The notes: a model not told the origin generated them from the letters alone. A stretch of DNA of 64,000 bases from Natronomonas salina (GCF_013391105.1 NZ_CP058335.1:1116001-1180000); one strand, 5' to 3'. Counted from the first letter of the stretch, positions 34,153-42,371 are shown. Made by a program: numbers and translations.

Positions 34153-35333
34153 CACACGACGACACACCCGACGACGCGGCCGACGGACGCATCGAGACCC
34201 GAGCCATCCACGCCGGCCAGGACCCGGACGAGGAGACGGGCGCCATCATGACGCCCATCTACGCCTCCTCGACGTACGTCCAGGACGGGCCCGGCGACCA
34301 CCGCGGCTACGAGTACTCCCGGACGGGCAACCCGACGCGGTCCGCCCTCGAGGCCAACCTCGCGGACCTGGAGGGCGGCGAGTACGGCCGCGCCTTCGCC
34401 AGCGGGATGGCCGGCATCAACACCGTCCTGAACCTACTGGAGTCCGGCGACCACGTGCTGGCCGGCGAGGACGTCTACGGCGGCACCCACCGACTGTTCG
34501 AGCAGGTCTACGAGGACTACGACCTCGAGTTCTCCTTCGTCGACACGACCGACCTCGAGGCGGTCGAGGCCGCCGTCCGGCCGAACACCGAGCTGGTGTG
34601 GGTCGAGACGCCGACGAACCCCCTGCTGCGGGTCAACGATATCGCGGCGCTCGCCGACCTCGCCCACGAGCACGACGCGCTCTGTGCGGTCGACAACACC
34701 TTCGCGACGCCGTACCTCCAGCAGCCGCTGGACCTCGGCGCCGACGTCGTCTCCCACTCGCTGACGAAGTACCTCGGCGGCCACTCGGACCTCGTCGCCG
34801 GCGCGCTCGTCACGGACGACCCCGACCTCGACGAGCGGTTCGGCTTCTACCAGAACTCGGTTGGGGCGACGCCCGGCCCGTTCGACTGCTTCCTGGTCCT
34901 CCGGGGGACCAAGACGCTCCCCGTCCGGATGGACCGCCACTGCGAGAACGCGCGGGCGCTCGCCCGGTGGCTCGACGACCACCCCGACGTCTCGGACGTC
35001 TACTACCCCGGCCTCGAGTCCCACCCCCAGCACGACCTCGCGGCCGAGCAGATGGCCGACTTCGGCGGCATGCTGAGCTTCGAACTCGACGCCTCCCTGG
35101 AGGAGGCCGCCGAGGTCGTCTCCTCGACGGACGTGTTCACGCTCGCGGAGAGCCTCGGGGGCGTCGAGAGCCTCATCGAACAGCCGGCGACGATGACCCA
35201 CGCGGCCATCCCGGCCGAACGGCGCCGCGAGGCCGGCCTCACCGACGGCCTCGTCCGCGTCAGCGTCGGACTGGAGCACGTCGACGACCTGCGGACGGAC
35301 CTCGAGTCGGCCTTCGACACCGCCCTCGAGTGA
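34149..35333 (+). CDS. cystathionine gamma-synthase/lyase family protein
   Basis: The 394-residue Cys/Met metabolism PLP enzyme has ETRAIHAGQDPDEETGAIMTPIY, YEYSRTGNPTRSALE, FASGMAGI, ETPTNPLLRV, VDNTFATPYLQQP, and the PLP Lys207 in SHSLTKYLGGHSD. SLGGVESLIEQPATMTHA closes the active site. It either forms cystathionine or cleaves it to cysteine; with the preceding synthase, cleavage to cysteine is plausible. ATGA overlap with the upstream gene indicates coupling. Confidence 0.92.
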   Translation: MTHDDTPDDAADGRIETRAIHAGQDPDEETGAIMTPIYASSTYVQDGPGDHRGYEYSRTGNPTRSALEANLADLEGGEYGRAFASGMAGINTVLNLLESGDHVLAGEDVYGGTHRLFEQVYEDYDLEFSFVDTTDLEAVEAAVRPNTELVWVETPTNPLLRVNDIAALADLAHEHDALCAVDNTFATPYLQQPLDLGADVVSHSLTKYLGGHSDLVAGALVTDDPDLDERFGFYQNSVGATPGPFDCFLVLRGTKTLPVRMDRHCENARALARWLDDHPDVSDVYYPGLESHPQHDLAAEQMADFGGMLSFELDASLEEAAEVVSSTDVFTLAESLGGVESLIEQPATMTHAAIPAERRREAGLTDGLVRVSVGLEHVDDLRTDLESAFDTALE

Positions 35334-35345
35334 GGACGGTCGCGC

Positions 35346-36299
35346 CTAGCGCGACGCCAGGAACTCGGCGGCGCGGGCCCGCCCCCGGTCCATCAGGTCC
35401 TCGACGAAGGCCGGCGAGCGGTCGACCTTCGAGGAGTGTTCGAGGTTGTCACGTAGCTGGACGCGGTGGATCTCGGTCCGGCTGAACCGCTCCTCGGAGA
35501 GGTGGCCCTCGTCGATCCACCGGTTGACGCGCTCGATGAACCCCAGCTCCTGGTTCAGCGAGATGTTACCGGACAGCTCGTTGCGGCGGTCGGTGATCTC
35601 CTCGAGGGACGTCGGCTCCTCCTCGCGGGCCTGCGGCTCGATCTGGACGACCCACAGCTCGTCCGGCTGCCGCTCCTCGGGCGCGGTCACGAGGTCGTGG
35701 ACGGGCGGGTTCTGGCTGAAGAGGCCGTCCCAGTGGTAGTGGCCGTCGATCTCGACGGCGCGGAACAGCGTCGGCACCGCCGCAGAGGCCAGCACCGCGT
35801 CGGCGGTCACCTCGCGGTTCGTGAACGTCTCGAACTCGCCGGCGTTGACGTCCACGGTGCCGACGACCAGTTCCGGGCGCTCGGGGTCGTCGGCCAGCGC
35901 ACGGATCGCCTCGAAGTCGACGTGCCGTTCGACGAGCGCGCGGAACTCTCGCTCCCGCCACGGCGACGTCGGCCGGAAGTAGGGGCTGACCTGGGGGACC
36001 GGGAAGCCGCTAGCCTCGACCCGTCTCGTCCAGACGAACGCGGCGTTGGCCATCCGGTCTGCCGGGCCTCCGGCGGCGACGTCGTCCCAGACGTCGTCCA
36101 GCAGTTCGACGGCCCGCTCCCGGCCCTCGGTCACCAGCCCGTACCACGCGACGACGGCGTTGAGCGCGCCGCCGGAGGTGCCGGAGAGCCCGACCAGTTC
36201 GTCGTCCTCGTCCCAGTTCTCGAGGGCGTGCTGCAGGACGCCGGCGGTGAACGCGGTGTGGCTGCCGCCGCCCTGGCAGGCGATGGCGACGTTGCTCAT
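35346..36299 (-). CDS. patatin-like phospholipase
   Basis: The 317-residue protein has the patatin oxyanion loop ACQGGGSHTAF (about 7-17), nucleophile Ser42 in GTSGG, and the Asp-Gly dyad in HYHWDGLFSQNPP. Patatins are Ser-Asp dyad lipid acyl hydrolases. No signal peptide. ATG 36299 sits at the family start; a reading extended to 36557 adds unrelated sequence. It converges with the cystathionine gene. Confidence 0.92.
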   Translation of the reverse strand: MSNVAIACQGGGSHTAFTAGVLQHALENWDEDDELVGLSGTSGGALNAVVAWYGLVTEGRERAVELLDDVWDDVAAGGPADRMANAAFVWTRRVEASGFPVPQVSPYFRPTSPWREREFRALVERHVDFEAIRALADDPERPELVVGTVDVNAGEFETFTNREVTADAVLASAAVPTLFRAVEIDGHYHWDGLFSQNPPVHDLVTAPEERQPDELWVVQIEPQAREEEPTSLEEITDRRNELSGNISLNQELGFIERVNRWIDEGHLSEERFSRTEIHRVQLRDNLEHSSKVDRSPAFVEDLMDRGRARAAEFLASR

Positions 36300-36531
36300 G
36301 TCGACTCCGCGCGGAGCCGACCGCGGTTGGGCGTCACGATACCCTCGCCGCGACGTTCGCTCGACCCGCCGGACACGTACCTCGGTGGTTCCTCCAGTCA
36401 TCGGGTGAGTGGACGCACTCCGGACGGGAAGCCCTTCTGTCGCCGTCCGAGATGAGCCGACAGATGCGAACACTCTACCAGCAATAAACTCCTGTTCTTT
36501 TCCGAGCGCTACCACCTCGTTCCTGTCGCCG

Positions 36532-36651
36532 TTAGCCGGTTTCCATCTCGAAGTCACTCACGACGGGCGAGATCTCCACGGCAACCGTGAGGCCGACTCT
36601 CTGCGCCGGATACCAGCGCTCCGCGTCGATGTGTTCCGTGTTCCGCGCCAT
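36532..36651 (-). CDS. possible 39-residue protein
   Basis: A short open frame starts ATG at 36651 and encodes MARNTEHIDAERWYPAQRVG followed by a beta-like LTVAVEISPVV and an acidic end. Third codon positions are mostly G/C, as in real genes here. It lies alone in an otherwise empty 590-bp region. No family recognised and no clear promoter; it could be a gene remnant. Confidence 0.25.
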   Translation of the reverse strand: MARNTEHIDAERWYPAQRVGLTVAVEISPVVSDFEMETG

Positions 36652-36747
36652 CACCCGTCACACTTACCAGCAATCTTGACCGGTTCGTGGTAGCCTCGTC
36701 GGATATCACCGTGAAGAGCAGGTCCATGGAGACGCGTGCCTAGACTA

Positions 36748-36768
36748 TCTATATGACTGTGTTAGTCA
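36748..36768 (+). promoter_or_regulatory. TATA box with overlapping inverted repeat (reductase operon)
   Basis: TCTATATG (36748-36755) is a good TATA element; the transcript would start near 36777. TGACT-gtgtt-AGTCA (36754-36768) is a perfect 5-bp inverted repeat lying between TATA and the predicted start site, the classic place for a repressor operator. Confidence 0.5.
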
Positions 36769-36776
36769 ATCACTCG

Positions 36777-36891
36777 CTCAGACCAGGAGGACCGCTACAC
36801 CGTCGGAGCTGCCCTGCCGGGCGGTGGTCGTCGTGAACGCCGAAGCAGCCCTGCAGCTTCGAGCAGGTGTTCGTCGAAGGAGGTGGCTCCC
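36777..36891 (+). promoter_or_regulatory. structured 5' leader of the reductase operon
   Basis: The predicted leader is about 115 nt, unusual beside the leaderless genes around it. Two hairpins overlap and exclude each other: CGAAGC (36841-36846) with GCTTCG (36856-36861), or CTTCGA (36857-36862) with TCGAAG (36874-36879). The second covers the first bases of the Shine-Dalgarno AGGAGGTG (36878-36885). A third local option pairs GGAG (36879-36882) with CTCC (36887-36890). The layout resembles a translational riboswitch or attenuator; the ligand is unknown. Confidence 0.45.
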
Positions 36892-38598
36892 ATGAATACG
36901 GTCGAGCGGTGGAAACAGGAGAAGCATCCCCTCGACGTCGTCGAAGACGTCCGGCGGTACGCCGACGAGGAGATGACCTTCGAGGAGATCGAGGCGGAGG
37001 CCGGCCACGGCGAGTGGGAGCGGCTCAAGTGGGCCGGGATGTACGCCCACGGCAACCACGACGACTACTTCATGGTGCGGACGAAGGTCCCCGGCGGTCG
37101 CCTGACGCCCGAGCAGGCCGAGGTCGTCGGCGAGGTGGCCGACGAGTACGCCACCGCCCCCGAGGAGTTCGGCGGCAGCGAGCAGAACCCGATCTGGGGC
37201 GACGCCTTCCTCGACGTCACCACGCGACAGGACGTCCAGATGCACTGGATCGAGGTCGAGGACGTCCCGGAGATCTGGGACCGCTACGACGAGGTCGGCC
37301 TGACCACGATCCAGGGGTGCGGCGACTCGGCGCGGAACGTCCTCGGTTGTCCCGCGGCGGGGTTGGACGACCACGAGTGCTTCGACGCCCAACCGGTCGT
37401 CGACGCCGTCTCGGAGTTCTTCACCGAGAACCGGGAGTACGCCAACCTGCCGCGGAAGTTCAAGATGACCGTCACCGGCTGCCGGCAGGACTGCGCGCAG
37501 TCCCAGATCAACGACGTCGGGCTCGTGCCGGCCCGCAAGTCGATCGGCGACGACGATTACTACGGCTTCCACGCCCGCGTCGGCGGCGGCCTCTCGGACG
37601 GGCCGCGGATGGCCTCGACGCTGGACGTCTTCGTCCGGCCGGAGGACGCCGTGGAGTTCTGCCGCGCCATCGCCCAGACGTTCAAGGAACTCGGCGACCG
37701 GCACAACCGCGGCGTCTGTCGGATGCGCTACCTCGTCGAGCAGATGGGCCCCGAGAAGTTCGAGGCGGCGGTCCGGGACCGCTGTGCCGTCGACCTCCGG
37801 GAGCGGGGCGTCGACCTCACCGAGGGGTACGCCGGCGACCACGTCGGCGTCCACGACCAGCGCGAGGACGGACTGCAGTACGTCGGGTTCAACGTCATCG
37901 GCGGCCGGATGGGCGGCGAGGAGTTCGCACAGGCGGCCCGCGCCGCTCGCGAGCACGGCACCGAGGCGTCGACGGTCCGACTCGCCACCGACCAGAACTT
38001 CCTCGTCACGCACGTCCCCGAGGAGAACGTCGACGACCTGCTCGCCGAGCCGTGGGCGCGGGACTATCAGCCCGACCCCGGACCGTTCTCCCGGGGCGCC
38101 GTCGGCTGTACCGGCTCGGAGTTCTGCAACTACGGCATCATCGAGACGAAGAACCGCGTCCGCCGGTGGGCGAAGGAACTCGACGAGCGCATCGACACGC
38201 CCGACGACCTCGAGGTCGTCCGGATGCACATGTCGGGCTGTTCGGCCTCCTGCGCGCAGCCCCAGATCGCAGATATCGGCTTCCGCGGCGAGACAGTCAA
38301 AGTCGAAACCGAGGACAACGCGGACGACGACATCGTCGAGGGGATGGACTTCGGGCTCGGCGGCTCGCTCGGCGCCGACAACGAGTTCCTCAACTGGGTC
38401 GAGGCGGCGGTCCCCGCGGAGTCGGTCATCCCCGCGATGGAGCAACTGTTCGAGGCGTACGCCGACGAGCGCGAGGACGGCGAACGGTTCTACGAGTGGT
38501 GCCGACGGGTCGACGACGCCCGACTGCGGGACGTGATGCAGCGGGCGGAAGCGAACGTCGCCGGCGGCGTCGCGGCGGAGGTGGCCAATGACGACTGA
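36892..38598 (+). CDS. siroheme sulfite/nitrite reductase (assimilatory)
   Basis: The 568-residue protein has the duplicated NiR/SiR fold. The siroheme/[4Fe-4S] ligands are C406, C412 (CTGSEFC) and C450, C454 (GCSASC). It performs a six-electron reduction of sulfite to sulfide or nitrite to ammonia. The ATG at 36892 is set by a perfect AGGAGGTG ribosome site 6 nt upstream; a GTG at 36883 would sit inside it. It overlaps the FrhB-like gene by 11 nt. Nearby cysteine genes and no nitrate genes favour sulfite, but motifs do not decide. Confidence 0.88.
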   Translation: MNTVERWKQEKHPLDVVEDVRRYADEEMTFEEIEAEAGHGEWERLKWAGMYAHGNHDDYFMVRTKVPGGRLTPEQAEVVGEVADEYATAPEEFGGSEQNPIWGDAFLDVTTRQDVQMHWIEVEDVPEIWDRYDEVGLTTIQGCGDSARNVLGCPAAGLDDHECFDAQPVVDAVSEFFTENREYANLPRKFKMTVTGCRQDCAQSQINDVGLVPARKSIGDDDYYGFHARVGGGLSDGPRMASTLDVFVRPEDAVEFCRAIAQTFKELGDRHNRGVCRMRYLVEQMGPEKFEAAVRDRCAVDLRERGVDLTEGYAGDHVGVHDQREDGLQYVGFNVIGGRMGGEEFAQAARAAREHGTEASTVRLATDQNFLVTHVPEENVDDLLAEPWARDYQPDPGPFSRGAVGCTGSEFCNYGIIETKNRVRRWAKELDERIDTPDDLEVVRMHMSGCSASCAQPQIADIGFRGETVKVETEDNADDDIVEGMDFGLGGSLGADNEFLNWVEAAVPAESVIPAMEQLFEAYADEREDGERFYEWCRRVDDARLRDVMQRAEANVAGGVAAEVANDD

Positions 38599-40270
38599 GA
38601 AAAATACCGACGTGCCGGCCGACGCCGCGCCGGAATTGCACGAGGACCTAGAGGACGACGAGGACCCGCTCCCCGGCGTCCCGGACGTCGGCAAGCACGA
38701 CGGCGTCGGCGTCCCGCCGGTCAGCGGCCAGTCGCCGGGCCACGACCCGGACCCGGGCAAGCCCATCCGGTACGTCCAGCGGCCGGCCGACGGCGGCGAC
38801 GAAAACGACGACTGCTGCGACGGCGGCTGCACGTGTGGAGGGGAGGGCACCGCTGCGCCGAAGCCGGCTGCTGCCGGCGGCGACGGACCACGTCCTTCAG
38901 TACGTCGGGCGTCGCCCGACGGAGGGACGACTCCCGCGAACGTCGACAGCGACGGCAGCCTCGGGGACGTGGAGTTCACGGAACCGCAAGCGGACGTCAG
39001 CCAGGACGTCGACAGCGGCGCGCCGGACGAGCGCGTCGACCCGCCGGAGGGCGTCGACCTCGACACGCCGGGGTACTCGATCCGCGAGGAGATGAACGAC
39101 ATCGAGACGCCGGACGAGAAGACCTGGTTCATGGAACTCGACGAGGCCGTCATCGACGACGGCCGGTGCATCCAGTGTGGGACCTGCGTCGCGTCCTGCC
39201 CGTCGGACTCCATCGGCATCGGCGACGACGGCCTGCCCGAACTGGTGAAGATGTGCACCGGCTGCTCGCTGTGCTGGGACTTCTGCCCGCGCGGCGGGCT
39301 CCGCTACGAACGGCAGTGGAAGATCACCGGCGGCGACGACAACGTGAAGGGCGCCGGCGACCCGATTACGGAGTTCTCCGCGAAGGTCGGCGAGGCCTGG
39401 CAGCGGAACGCCCAGGACGGCGGCGTCGTGACGGCGGTGCTCTCGAAGCTCCTCGAGGAGGGCGAGATCGACGGCGCCCTGATCGCCACCGAGAGCGACG
39501 AGGAGCCCTGGAAGGCGGAGTCGTTCCTCGCGACGACGCACGGGGAGCTGGTCGCCAACGCCGGGAGCTTCTACAACCAGACGATGGCGCTCGGCAACCT
39601 CGACCTCCAGCAGTGGGAGCACAAGCTCGACGGGCCAGTGGAGGAGGCCTCCCTGGCCCTGGTCGGCACGCCCTGCGAGATCGAGGGCATCCGCGCGCTG
39701 CAGGACTTCGAGTGGGAGTACGGCAGTCAGGAGGCGGGCGTCTGCGCCATCGACTACACGGTCGCGCTGATGTGCACGAAGAACTTCAACTACTACCGGC
39801 TCATCGGCGAGCAACTGGAGGCGAAGCGCGGCGTCTCGCCGGACGAGATCGGCAAGATGGACGTCCTCGACGGGCGGATGATGGTCTACGACCACGACGG
39901 CGACATGCTCGTCGACGAGAACGTCGAGAACTTCCACGACGCGGCGCTGAAGGGCTGCAACGAGTGCGCCGACTTCACGGGCTACTGTGCGGACCTGACG
40001 GTCGGCTCGGTCGGCTCCAGCGACGAGTACTCCAGCGTCATCGTCCGGACCGAGCGGGGTCTGAACGCGTGGGAACTGGTCGAACCGGAGCTCGACTACC
40101 ACGACCTGGAGGACCGCAGCGCGGTCGGCAAGCTCCAGGGCTGGGACAAGAAGAACGCCTTCGAGTCGCTCGAACGGCCGTTCGACCCCGACGCACCGCG
40201 GTTCGTCGACTACACCGACCACGCGGAGAACTACGGGACGACGCTGAATCCACACGACAGCGACCACTGA
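38588..40270 (+). CDS. FrhB/FpoF-like coenzyme F420 oxidoreductase iron-sulfur subunit
   Basis: The 560-residue protein has two [4Fe-4S] ferredoxin motifs (C194, C197, C200, C204 and C223, C226, C229, C233), then an FrhB/FdhB-type N and C domain (EAWQRNAQDGGVVTAVLSKLLE; LVGTPCEIEGIRAL; CNECADFTGYCADLTVGSVG). This family oxidises F420H2 with FAD and passes electrons through the clusters. The first about 170 residues are a disordered acidic extension with an odd Cys knot (C76, C77, C81, C83). GGAGGTG lies 4 nt before the ATG. Together with the reductase it could form an F420H2-driven sulfite or nitrite reductase. Confidence 0.85.
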   Translation: MTTEKNTDVPADAAPELHEDLEDDEDPLPGVPDVGKHDGVGVPPVSGQSPGHDPDPGKPIRYVQRPADGGDENDDCCDGGCTCGGEGTAAPKPAAAGGDGPRPSVRRASPDGGTTPANVDSDGSLGDVEFTEPQADVSQDVDSGAPDERVDPPEGVDLDTPGYSIREEMNDIETPDEKTWFMELDEAVIDDGRCIQCGTCVASCPSDSIGIGDDGLPELVKMCTGCSLCWDFCPRGGLRYERQWKITGGDDNVKGAGDPITEFSAKVGEAWQRNAQDGGVVTAVLSKLLEEGEIDGALIATESDEEPWKAESFLATTHGELVANAGSFYNQTMALGNLDLQQWEHKLDGPVEEASLALVGTPCEIEGIRALQDFEWEYGSQEAGVCAIDYTVALMCTKNFNYYRLIGEQLEAKRGVSPDEIGKMDVLDGRMMVYDHDGDMLVDENVENFHDAALKGCNECADFTGYCADLTVGSVGSSDEYSSVIVRTERGLNAWELVEPELDYHDLEDRSAVGKLQGWDKKNAFESLERPFDPDAPRFVDYTDHAENYGTTLNPHDSDH

Positions 40271-40294
40271 TCGCGCCGTCGGAGTCCGTCGAGA

Positions 40295-40474
40295 TCAGAC
40301 GAGGGCGTCGCGGCTGTAGTAGAGGTCGGCCTGGATCCACGCGTCCTCCTCGTCGACGTCGTAGACGAGCAGTTCCCCCTCGTGGGTCGTGACGTCCGCG
40401 TAGCGCTGCAGCGCGGCGTCGGCGGCGTCGGTCGGAGGGCGATCCCCCGTGGGGGCGGCGGTTTCAGTTCCCAT
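40295..40474 (-). CDS. small haloarchaeal protein (DUF7331-like)
   Basis: A 59-residue protein starting MGTETAAPTGDRPPTDAADA and containing YADVTTHEGELLVYDVDEEDAWIQ, a pattern shared by short haloarchaeal proteins of unknown role. It has a GTTTATAAAC element (40498-40507) with leaderless spacing. Confidence 0.75.
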   Translation of the reverse strand: MGTETAAPTGDRPPTDAADAALQRYADVTTHEGELLVYDVDEEDAWIQADLYYSRDALV

Positions 40475-40806
40475 GAGTCTCGGGGTTGTCGACGGGTGTT
40501 TATAAACTTCTTGGACGTTCGAACGGCGCGCTGACCAGTAAGTTCGCCCGCCTCCGGGTCGATCCCCGGTAAGGACTACGGCCCGGGAGGTCGTCCCGAG
40601 GTCGTCCGTGCCTACCGCCGGAACCGCTCTTGGAGCGGCCCGGTACGCGTGCGGGCGCTTAGCAGGGACATAACTACGCCGAACGACCGTGTTTCGTCTC
40701 CGATGACACCGCCACGTCCGTCCCCTGCTCGCCGCGCGATTCCGACGGGCCGAGAGACTCCGACCCGCACCGTGACGCGAACAGCCGGTCCTGAATCGGG
40801 GGGAAC
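40475..40806. other. 332-bp intergenic region with an imperfect nested hairpin
   Basis: Apart from the promoter at the left end, the notable part is 40568-40616. GGTA...TACC, GGAC...GTCC and an inner CGGGA-ggtcg-TCCCG can form a nested stem-loop. No gene or tRNA fits. The histidine kinase gene starts at the right edge with no obvious TATA box. Confidence 0.4.
40498..40507 (-). promoter_or_regulatory. TATA element, palindromic GTTTATAAAC
   Basis: A 10-bp palindrome centred about 28 nt upstream of the ATG at 40474. It is symmetric, so it could also drive plus-strand transcription. Confidence 0.55.
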
Positions 40807-41601
40807 GTGACCGTGACGGGGGGCCACGAGACCGGCGGGGGGTTCCATCCAGAAGACGCGGATGCGTCCGATTGCGACACGTCGGCGAGCGGGGCGGATC
40901 GCGACCGCACCATCGACGGGCGGATACGGGAACTCGAACGCGAGAACGAACGGCTCTCGGAGCTCCTCGACGTCCTGGGCCACGACCTCCGGAACCACCT
41001 CGCGGTGGCGAAGGGCCGGCTCGAACTGGCGCGGGAGGGCCGGGACGACGAGGACCTCGCCAGCGTCGCCCGCTCGCACGAACGCATGGAGGAGCTCCTC
41101 GAGGACCTCCTCGGCGCCAGGGACGATGGGTTCGCCGTCCGCGACGGCGAACCGGTGTCGCTGGAAACCTGCGCTCGACGAGCCTGGGAGACCGTCGAGG
41201 ACGAGAACGCCGACCTGGAAGTCGGGTCGGACCTGGAGTTCCGCGCCGACCGAGGCCGCCTCGTCCAGCTCCTCGAGAACCTGTTCCGCAACGCCGTCGA
41301 ACACGGAACGATACACCCACAGTTGCCGCTGACGGTCACCGTCGGGCGGCTCGCCGACGAGACCGGGTTCTACGTCGAGGACGACGGCCGTGGCCTCCCA
41401 TCGAATCGCGAACGGGTCTTCGACGAGGGGTTCACGACCGCCGAGGACGGCACCGGTCTGGGTCTCGCCATCGTCTCCGACGTCGCCGCCGGCCACGACT
41501 GGACGGTCCGGGCCACGGAGGGGTCGGCCGGCGGGGCCAGGTTCGAGATCGGCGGCGTCGACCGGACGGTGACGCCCGTCGACGCCTACCAGTTCGAGTA
41601 G
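40807..41601 (+). CDS. soluble sensor histidine kinase
   Basis: The 264-residue protein has the complete kinase core: phospho-acceptor His59 in LGHDLRNHLAVAKG, N-box LFRNAVEHG, G1 VEDDGRGLP and G2 GTGLGLAIV. A short helical linker precedes it, and there is no sensor or membrane domain, so the signal must come from a partner. No response regulator is adjacent. The start GTG at 40807 is the earliest; one a few codons later is possible. Confidence 0.88.
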   Translation: MTVTGGHETGGGFHPEDADASDCDTSASGADRDRTIDGRIRELERENERLSELLDVLGHDLRNHLAVAKGRLELAREGRDDEDLASVARSHERMEELLEDLLGARDDGFAVRDGEPVSLETCARRAWETVEDENADLEVGSDLEFRADRGRLVQLLENLFRNAVEHGTIHPQLPLTVTVGRLADETGFYVEDDGRGLPSNRERVFDEGFTTAEDGTGLGLAIVSDVAAGHDWTVRATEGSAGGARFEIGGVDRTVTPVDAYQFE

Positions 41602-41782
41602 GGGCTCTGTAGACGAGGCACGATTTCGACGCTACCGCTCGTTCAGGGCCTAGCTGACCCCTAGAACCGGAAACCTGTCCATACCGTTTCCTGAAATCCG
41701 GGCGACATTACCGCGAGAACGAGCGGCTTACCTCGACGCTAACATTAAAATAACAAAGCGGGGGAGGGATCAACCTCCGGCG

Positions 41783-42292
41783 ATGCCGAAGTCACCAGAA
41801 GCGCACATCGATGGGGGAAATCGGACGGTGGAACTCTTCGTGAGGTCGCTGACGCCGCGGGCGACGCGCGGGCGCCTCGAGGAACTGATAGAGCACCTCG
41901 AGTCGCTCGAGACCCGGGGACACATCCAGGCGTTCGAGGTGCACGTGTGGGGCTCGCGCATCGACCGCACCTCGGCCGCCGCGCGGACGGATTTCGGCCA
42001 GTTCGTCACCGAGCGCGTCGAGGCCTTCTCCGAGTGGGCCTGCGAGACCGACCACTCTCTGGGCTCGTTCTTCGAGGAGGAGCCCGTCGAATCCGTCATC
42101 ACCGACGAGGAGTACACCGTGACGACGCTCCCGACGGCCACCCTCGCGGAGTACGTCGACGGGGAACTCTCGTTCGTCGCGCCCTGCTCGGACGGCGAGT
42201 CGATGTTCACCATCGAGGACCGCCTCGAAGCCCTCCAGAACGACGGCCGGTCGATGGACCCCGGGGCGGCGATGCAGACGCAGACCAACTGA
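41783..42292 (+). CDS. haloarchaeal HTH-domain protein
   Basis: The 169-residue protein matches a haloarchaeal family often annotated as HTH domain: RTVELFVRSLTPRATRGRLEELIEHL, then IQAFEVHVWGSRID, AARTDFGQFVTERVEAF, and LAEYVDGELSFVAPCSDGESMFTI. It is likely a regulator, but the DNA-binding assignment rests on annotation habit rather than a clear recognition helix. A TATA element ATTAAAATAAC lies at 41744-41754, about 30 nt upstream. Confidence 0.72.
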   Translation: MPKSPEAHIDGGNRTVELFVRSLTPRATRGRLEELIEHLESLETRGHIQAFEVHVWGSRIDRTSAAARTDFGQFVTERVEAFSEWACETDHSLGSFFEEEPVESVITDEEYTVTTLPTATLAEYVDGELSFVAPCSDGESMFTIEDRLEALQNDGRSMDPGAAMQTQTN

Positions 42293-42365
42293 TCGCTGCG
42301 GTCGACCGGCACTGCCCTCCACGGCCGGTCTGAGACCGTCTTCTTCGAACGTGCTCGACTGGGCG

Positions 42366-42371
42366 AAAAAA
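42366..42371 (-). terminator. T-run downstream of the DUF4397 gene
   Basis: TTTTTT on the minus strand lies about 56 nt after the stop of the DUF4397 lipoprotein gene, inside a GC-rich context. Archaeal termination commonly uses such U-tracts. Confidence 0.4.

Larger units (their letters stand above)
36300..36891. other. 592-bp intergenic region upstream of the sulfite/nitrite reductase operon
   Basis: It holds the possible short gene at 36532-36651, the promoter and inverted repeat at 36748-36768 and the reductase leader. The first 230 bp show no gene; an open frame continuous with the patatin gene and a plus-strand frame at 36409 lack protein-like composition. Confidence 0.6.

Noticed and set aside
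36300-36557. N-terminal extension of the patatin-like protein
   Set aside because: The conserved patatin start is the ATG at 36299; the extension has unrelated composition.
36892-38598. Definite call as ferredoxin-nitrite reductase (nirA)
   Set aside because: The CTGxxFC ... GCxxxC motifs occur in both nitrite and sulfite reductases, and the neighbours point to sulfur, so I kept the call open.
36778-39258. 826-codon open frame opposite the reductase and FrhB-like genes
   Set aside because: Shadow of two genes with metal-binding motifs and SD sites; the antisense product is low-complexity.
40545-40580. tRNA-like T-arm (CCGGG-TCGATC-CCCGG)
   Set aside because: The loop is one base short and no acceptor, D or anticodon stems can be built around it.
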